From assembly GCA_036346405.1 (NCBI GenBank), contig CM070554.1, forward strand, positions 46,213,058-46,277,057: a stretch of DNA of 64,000 nucleotides. Direction: 5' to 3'. Source of the stretch: Phyllostachys edulis. Taxonomy: Eukaryota > Streptophyta > Magnoliopsida > Poales > Poaceae. A program made the position numbers and the translations under genes. Shown piece after piece: positions 57,757 to 64,000 of this stretch. The notes below the pieces were generated by a model, which searched no databases, was not told the origin of the DNA, and saw nothing but the letters and a program-made list of their open reading frames with translations. Position 1 is the stretch's first letter. Every line of letters starts with the position of its first letter.

Positions 57757-58061
57757 TAGAGGTGTTCAAACGCCGGGCCGAGCTGGGTTTCGGGCTGGGC
57801 TTGAAAAGCCCGGCCAAAAAATAGCAGGCCAGTCAGCCCGCCCAAACCCATTTTCCTCTCAAAAGTCTTATTTTAATCATTTTCGAAATTAAAAAACTAA
57901 TATTTAATTCATTTTCAGCATTAAATAAATAGATTTTTGCTGTTTTAATTATTTTTGCAGAATTCGGTAGAACTTCTATCTGCCGAAACCATGATCCCAA
58001 GTCTGCCCGGTGACCGAAGCTCGGCCGAGTCGGTCGGGCGCCGCCACCGTGAACACCTCTA
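57757..58061. mobile_element. MITE-like element
   Basis: 305 bp with terminal inverted repeats TAGAGGTGTTCA / TGAACACCTCTA and a GGGCCGAGC / GGCTGGGC-rich interior. The outermost TA at each side could be a 2-bp duplication. No clear 8-bp duplication is seen, so the superfamily is uncertain (hAT-like by terminal style). Confidence 0.65.
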
Positions 58062-58682
58062 TACTGGGACCTCTGGGTGGTCCAGAGACCTCGGCGATCC
58101 TACCGGACCTCCTAGGAGGTCCTGATGGACTTTCCGGGATATCCTGGAGGACCTCTCGAGTGCCCCCTGGGTCGGGCGTTACAGATCAACATGGTCAAAG
58201 GGGTTGCTTTCCTTGCTCTGGTTGCTTTGAATATGAGGATGGAATATCGTTGTAAAAATCATCCAAACAATTGAAGTCTATTCAAAATGAGCTGGAAGCA
58301 AATTAAATATAGCAAAATAATTTCAATAGCAACAAAATCCAAATCATTTTGCATATTCGGGTAGAGCATGATTTTAGATGATTTTTTTTTTAAAAAAATA
58401 TTTATCTCATTTGGAGTTTGTATGCAAAAGTTATTAAGGTTTCAATTTGCTTCGGTTTCAAAATTCCAGAAAAAATATAAAAGGTGACATCGAAAGCGTA
58501 TTTTTCGAATTTTACGCTTTCCAGTAGAGAAATTGTATTCTTCTTTAAGTTCTTTCGACGTATACGTTTTCCAGTAGAGAAAGTGTATTCTTCTCTGAGT
58601 TCTTTCAAGGTATCTAAGAGAGAAAGAATATTTTCCTCAGAACTAATGGTGGCTTTCTCATTTTTTTGGATTTTGTTAACTT

Positions 58683-60547
58683 TGTAGGATCGTAATGGCA
58701 ATCAGAAGGGGGGGTGGGGGTTGAATGATTGCAGTGAATAGACCTCCAAATCCGATCTTAAACCTACGAGCTAAAACACTTTTTACCTCCTCAGAATTCT
58801 CTCCAAGAACCTCTACAGAACCTCTCCAAGAAGCTCTTCAACGCACAACTCAAACACAGCAATCTAGAGACAAAGTATAACAAATCTGAACTTTATTTCT
58901 CTATCTTGATTTGTGTCTACAAAGTGCTCCGCAAGCACCCCTCACAAGCCCTCAATCGAAGGACCTCTCAGCTCTCCCTAAAGCCTCGCAACCAAACCAG
59001 CGTCAAAGCTACGGTTCCCAGCGCGCTCAAAAAAAACCTCCCCTCTACCCTTTTTATAGGCAGAGATGTATCCGTGTCTTCAACGACACAAACAACGCAA
59101 TCTATCTTTTCGAAAATCAAAGGACCCAAAACCCTTACCAACACGGGTTTTTCCAAATCTCTAAGACTTTCCAAAACAGAACCTTCCATATGTTCATCTC
59201 GTGTATTAGGCCTCCAGAACTCCACCTCCTAGACCTCCTCCACGAATCAGCAATCACCTTCGATCTCCATGTGCACCAGCGCAATCCCAACCGTCTCGTG
59301 ACATCCACAACCTCCTAGACCTCAGATCTCCCTATCCTAGTCCAGGTCCTCTTCGTCTCCGACCACGATTGTCTCTACGCTCAACCTGCACATACAAAGA
59401 TCAAAGAACACGTATCCTTGGGACAAGTTCTCCAACTTGACCAACGATTAGCTCACACACATGCATAAACACTGTCATGCATCAAGCAATAAACTAATAC
59501 TCAGAACTTGATCTAAATCTTAGCCAAATCCTCAAAGCGGTGAACAAACAGAACACAATCGGTCATACCTCCACGTTTGGTCCAGTACTACCGCCCAGCG
59601 GTCGTACCGCTCAAAATACATCAGTACTACCGATTCTCAAAGTCATCCAAAACTCCCCAAAACAAGCTCTTTGGAAAATCCATACCGCAACCTTGCGGTC
59701 ATACCATTTTGCGGTACTACCATAGTTAAAACTACGGTACTACCGATCTGCGGTTGTACCGCTTCAAGCTGCGATACTACCACTTTCCAATGAAATCCAA
59801 GTATCTGAAAAACATGTCTTCTGGAATTTTCAAATCGCCATGTAAAAAATGGAAATACCGAACTGCGGTCGTACCGCTCCATGATTGCGGTACTACTGTT
59901 TTTCACTTGAGTTCAAAACTCTCAAAAACACCTTCTCTAGAAATTTTCAACCACCAACTAAAATACGGTATTACCGATGATCGGTATTACCGCTATAAAA
60001 CTTGCGGTACTACCGCTTTACGAAATCGCTTAAAAGCCTTAGAACAAAGCCCTTTGCCATGTGGACAATCTAGATTCACTCGGCCGTTCGGACCGTGCGT
60101 CAAACCGTTGGATCTGTAGCACTGTTCAAAGTCCAAACGTTCCCCTTGATTTCAACCGTTTGATTCCAATCAAACAACTCACAATCTTTTAAAAGTTCGG
60201 ACGGTTCGAACGTTTCTCTCAATATGGACCATTAGATCAAGATCTAACGATTCGAGCAAAACACGCGTTCAGACTCAATGAGTTGTGGTCATAACGCGCT
60301 TCACTTGTGGTTGTACTGCCCGACGGTAGTACCGCGGCCACAATGCCGGTACTACCGCAAAACCTGACAAAAGCTGATTTCCACATAATTCAAAAGAACT
60401 CAAGAGCTATTAGAAAGCAAGTCAACACTTAAGATCACAAGCATGTCCCAAAAACAATGTATTCATGATTAAACACCAAGACTAAGACTTCCTATTGTCA
60501 ATGTGTTCATCATCAACTAACATGACCAAAAGCTTCCTGGTCTAACA
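58683..60547 (-). mobile_element. Solo copia-type LTR with AACTT duplications
   Basis: On the minus strand TGTTAGACCAGG...GATCCTACA, 1865 bp, with exact duplications at 58678-58682 and 60548-60552. The 3' end resembles that of the copia LTRs at 29564-31106 and it has a similar size. About 59565-60360 holds many GCGGTACTACCG-like motifs. No gag or pol. Confidence 0.88.
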
Positions 60548-60552
60548 AACTT

Positions 60553-62228
60553 ACATGTAGGGCCTACTTGTCAGTGACTCATTCTTTTGTTTTATTGATT
60601 TTATTTATAAAATAGAGGTGGTCCCACATGTCATAGATTTATTATTTATTAAATAATAATTAAACCAATTTTCTAATTTTAATTAACTAACAACTAGGGC
60701 CCACGTGTCAGCCTCTCGGATTTTAAAACGTGTTTTGAAACCGAGAATAGTGCATGGCCCTACATGTTAGTGACTCATGTACTAAACATGTTTAAAATTA
60801 GATTTTTGATTACTTTTGTAGCCGGCCCCACATGTCATAGGCTTAGTGTGTTTAACAACTATCATGAAGCACTAATCAATCTTTTAAACTTGTGGGTCCC
60901 ACTAGCAGAGAGAGAGAGAGAGCGAGGTGAGTAGCGAGCACATGGGCGGCCACGAGGAAGAGAAGCTCGCTGGTGGCGAGGCATGCGCGAAAAAACTCAT
61001 AGGATCCCGAAAATGGGTAGATGGGTTCTGTGCGATGCTAGGGGAAGTGAAGGTGGCCGGAGAGATGGACGGAGTCGACGGCGTAACAATGAGTGGTGGC
61101 GGGGACTCTCGGATGAACACGACATACGCGCTAAGGGCAAAGACTAGGCAGGCTTGAAGCTCAAATCACAATACTATTAGGCGTGGCTTGGGGCCCTAGG
61201 GTCACCTGAGGAAAGCCGACGGCAATGTCTCGTGCCGACATCATATGCCTTGCTTATGATTTCGATGCAAACGTGCTACACTATCTAAATTGAATGAGGC
61301 TTAATTGTGATATAATATCTTACCACAATCACGAGGAAGCTGATAATAGGGTTGGAGAAGGGCTAAGACGGCTTGATGGCGGTGATCAGTGGCGGTGGGG
61401 ACAAGCTTGACGATGACGAACCACCCTGGTGGAAATCAACTGAAATGAAGCGCATGCATAGCTTTAGGGGGGTCATAGATGGAGAAAACGACCTCGGTGG
61501 GGTCAAGGGCTCACCGGAGAGGCGTTGTCGTCGACGACGGCGACGGAGTTAGGGAGGCTCACAGTGGTAGCTCTGTGTGGGTGAGGATAGCTGAAATGGG
61601 TGGTGCAAGGAGGTTCAGTGAGACAAGGAGATGCTCAAACCGAGCACAAAGTCGACCGAGACTCATTGAGCTTGGAGATCCTCTGCGGCTACCTCGATGA
61701 CGGATATGAGGAAGAAGGTAGGAATGCGGCTCTACAGTACAAAAGAAGAGCAGGGGAGTGAGGGGGCGACTGAGTGAGACAAAGGGCGCAAGCTGATGCA
61801 CACGTCAAGGGCTCGGGTCACTGGGAGACGGTTGCACTTGGGTGGAGCGCGTGCACCAGAGCTTAGGACAACAAAGTGTTCTGGGCACTACGGTGGACGA
61901 AACTAACTGTGGAGGGCAGAAATTGAAACGACAATGTATGTGCAATAGTTTGACACGCTTAGGGGAGAGCTTCAAATAGCGAGATGGAGATGAGAATGGT
62001 GATGAGAGAGATGCGGGCGGCTTGGGTTCTCATGAATATCTCACGTAGCGATGAGTCCCAAGCGAAGATAATCGGTGGGCAGGGCAGGTGAGACCAGGCG
62101 GTTGTAGTCTTCTCCCGTGGGTGCGCGAGGATGACGGCAGCGCCGGCATGGTGAGCTCTGGTGCTGCTATAGGGCAGAGGAGATGGCAGCACGAGGTGAA
62201 ATAAAGAGTCTAGCGTGTGGGTCCCATG
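60553..62228 (-). other. GC-rich leader part of the split LTR
   Basis: CCCACATGTCA-type repeats at 60560-60900, an (AG)n run at about 60907-60922 and GC-rich DNA to 62228. Small frames only; none recognised as a gene. Confidence 0.5.
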
Positions 62229-62239
62229 CACTACTACAG

Positions 62240-62660
62240 GAAGCCACATCACAGACGGTTCGGAACCGTCATCACAGACGGTTTCTGAACCGTCTATGTT
62301 TGTTGGTCTGTGATAACAGATATTATCACGAGCGGTAAAAACCGCTCAGGATACGAAATATCGCTGACGGTTTTACTCAAAACCGCTCAGTGAAGGCTAG
62401 TATCACGCATGTTTGGATTAAAACCGCTCAGGATCCGAGAATATCACGCAGCGGTTCTAACTAAAACCGCTCAGGATTTGTGAATATCACGCACGACTTT
62501 TCTTGAGAACCGCTCGTGATATGCTCGCATCACGCACGGTTTGGTTTTCTAACCGTCTCAGATATTCTCGGATCACGCGGTTTTCAGAGAAAGCTATGCG
62601 TGATATTTGCCTTCACTGCACGGTTTTAACAAAAACCGTCTGTGATAGCTCATACCCTTG
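62240..62660. repeat. Subterminal hairpins of the second CACTA copy
   Basis: Repeating ATCACGCACGGTTT...AACCGCTCGTGATAT and ATCACAGACGGTT forms. The arms are more diverged than in the first copy (ACCGCTC as well as ACCGTCT). Confidence 0.85.
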
Positions 62661-62869
62661 ACCATAATTTTCTTTGCTTTCTGGCTAGCCTCAGAATTGC
62701 TAGCCATGCCCTCTGAAAACAAGCATGCACAAAAACAGATTCAAGCATGCACAAAAACAGATTCATTAGAGATAATCAATTGTTGACAACTCAAAGTGAT
62801 CATTACTCAAAATAAATTACAAAAGATCGCATTTGTTCAAGTATTGTCGCTATAGTTACAAGCTGGATT

Positions 62870-64000
62870 ACAATTGTTTACGATGAGAGGTGTCGGCGGG
62901 TGATGCTCTCGGTTGGCGATGGAGTGAAACTCTCCATTGTCCTTAATGATTTACGTGTTGATAAAGGTCAGAGCTTCCTCGAATGTCCTTGATCTCTTCC
63001 GCAACGAGTGAATCACATTGTAAATCCAAGACCTGCCGCTACCAATTAAGAGTAAAGTGGTAAGCTATATATATTTTAATTTATAATTAGGAAATAATTA
63101 TTTCGAGATTGACAAACCTCGTGATCCTTCTTCCTAGCTCTAAGGATTAGTCGATATGATAGCGAGCGTAGATTGCACATAACTCATCATCTTTTTTTGT
63201 CAAGCACCGCAAAAATAGAATTACATATATAGGTATAGTCGGTTCGAGACGCGTTATTATGAAGTATGATATAGGATTATTGTGTTGCGGCGCAGCATCG
63301 AAAATCCATCCTGTGTGTTAGTTAGGCGCTCTTTCCATCGTATATTCCTTTGTTGGCAACATAATTGATGAACGACCTACATGATTCGAAAAAGTTATCC
63401 TCCGCCATTTCAAATGAATGAAGACTACAATAGAGTTATGTAAGGGGAAATGAGCATACCTCTCGAGTATTCCTCTTAGAATGTCAAGTCGTGCTTGTTG
63501 CGGTTTAGGGAATCAAGGTATATCACATGGTTCCTCTTGGGTATAATAACTAAAAGGATCCAGTGGTACCTACTCATGTATGTCGCTATAGTCATTAAAC
63601 CTAAGTTCGTGCTGCGTATAAAGTACAAATAAAATTTGTATAGCAAGTAGTGACACTTACCCCTGGTTGTAGGGCACCACTATGTACTTCATGTTCGTCT
63701 GACGAAGCAATGACCTCGTTATGTATTTCTCGACGAAGGACGAGTCTTGTTGGATGGTTTGCAACGATACCACATGTGGGTCGAGGAAACCCACCAGTTC
63801 TTTCCATTCCCGGGCATTTTTCAGTATGTATCTATACATAAGCAATGAGTTGTGATATTTATCGGTATTATATGAATGTAGAACTTGATTGTACGCACTT
63901 ACAGTGTCCAACATCGTAGAAGCGAGACATCGAGGCCAACGAGGTTGAATAGTTCATATAAGTCGTTGAAGCCCACGACGAAGTACCTCGTCCCGTTGAA
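62870..64000 (-). pseudogene. Ulp1-like (C48) protease gene of the second CACTA copy, partial
   Basis: Minus strand, 3' part of the gene. Exons: YFVVGFNDLYELFNLVGLDV (64000 to about 63902), FLDPHVVSLQTIQQDSSFVE to MKYIVVPYNQG (about 63840-63661, GTAAGT donor after it), the catalytic-His exon YHWILLVIIPKRN with LDSL (about 63577-63475), and a Cys exon KKDDELCAIYARYHI (about 63220-63130). A one-base deletion after NKHD near 63490 shifts the frame, and a stop follows RYHID. This copy keeps Lys where the first copy has TAG before the YIVVPYNQG-like stretch. Confidence 0.82.

Larger units (their letters stand above)
52864..58183 (+). mobile_element. 5.3-kb solo LTR with GATCA duplications
   Basis: TGTAACACCATGG...GGGCGTTACA with exact 5-bp duplications at 52859-52863 and 58184-58188. 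The first 2.9 kb is dominated by GACCTCC-rich repeats. A TATA-like TTATAAG lies at 55608, then a leader, and a 3' half homologous to 41179-44197. No gag or pol. It contains a MITE-like insertion at 57757-58061. Frames in the repeat zone (for example a 204-codon minus-strand frame at 54851-55465) are repeat artefacts. Confidence 0.88.
51250..62228 (-). mobile_element. Large minus-strand gypsy-type LTR split by nested insertions
   Basis: The left edge TGTCAGATCCCGGG at 51250 is an LTR 3' end on the minus strand. After removing two solo LTRs, pieces 51250-52863, 58189-58682 and 60553-62228 read in sequence as GC-rich leader, CCACATGTCA-type repeats and AT-rich 3' part, at least 3.8 kb. The right end is cut by the CACTA at 62229. 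No PBS lies at the left, so it is a 3' or solo LTR. Confidence 0.6.
62229..64000 (-). mobile_element. Second CACTA copy, inverted, runs off the window
   Basis: Begins CACTACTACAGGAAGCC at 62229, a CACTA terminus, preceded by ATG as possible 3-bp target duplication. Subterminal hairpins and the Ulp1-like gene on the minus strand follow, so 62229 is the element's 3' end. Confidence 0.87.

Noticed and set aside
1..64000. tRNA, rRNA or other structural RNA genes
   Set aside because: I found no cloverleaf or rRNA-like stretch by reading; only tRNA-complementary primer-binding sites. A tRNAscan/Infernal run would settle this.

Overview
This window looks like nuclear DNA from a repeat-rich, heterochromatic part of a plant genome, very probably a grass (Poaceae). 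The evidence is spliceosomal introns, nested LTR retrotransposons, CACTA transposons that carry a Ulp1-type protease gene, and retrotransposon accessory genes of kinds that are common in grasses. I see no bacterial or organellar gene organisation, and no intact single-copy host gene. Nearly everything is mobile DNA, mostly broken and inserted one element into another.

Left part (1-25.7 kb). A decayed LTR tail (1-655) and an AT-rich blank stretch are followed by a large minus-strand Ty3/gypsy element (2343-15125). It has two LTRs, a decayed gag-pol with two RNase H domains (Tat-lineage layout), and a multi-exon gene on the opposite strand between pol and the 3' LTR. Next come the 3' end of a CACTA transposon with a Ulp1-like gene (15126-17931), the tail of another LTR, an inverted duplication of a copia 3' end whose right LTR runs on into PBS and gag (18.6-20.2 kb), a gene-poor stretch, and an LTR-like unit (23147-25349) that holds what looks like a captured host-gene fragment.

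Middle (25.7-44.2 kb). One plus-strand gypsy-type LTR is split by two insertions. The first is a three-LTR tandem Ty1/copia array of SIRE/Maximus type (27480-41173), bounded by a single GGGGT duplication. Its second unit carries gag, pol and a third ORF; its first unit is an internally deleted copy. The second insertion is a 2-kb solo LTR (41473-43457) with AGTTC duplications.

Right part (44.2-64 kb). A minus-strand gypsy LTR and leader lie in a 3.1-3.4 kb tandem segmental duplication (44644-51086). Then a second large minus-strand LTR (51250-62228) is split by a 5.3-kb solo LTR (52864-58183, GATCA duplications, rich in GACCTCC repeats, with a small MITE-like element inside) and by a copia solo LTR (58683-60547, AACTT duplications). 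The window ends in a second CACTA copy (62229 onward) in the opposite orientation to the first.

The elements record a series of nested insertions, LTR-LTR recombination (solo LTRs and a three-LTR tandem) and C-to-T type decay. The strongest observations are the three-LTR copia array with its outer target-site duplication, the spliced antisense gene whose introns share a hairpin repeat with the LTRs of its host element, and the tandem segmental duplication.
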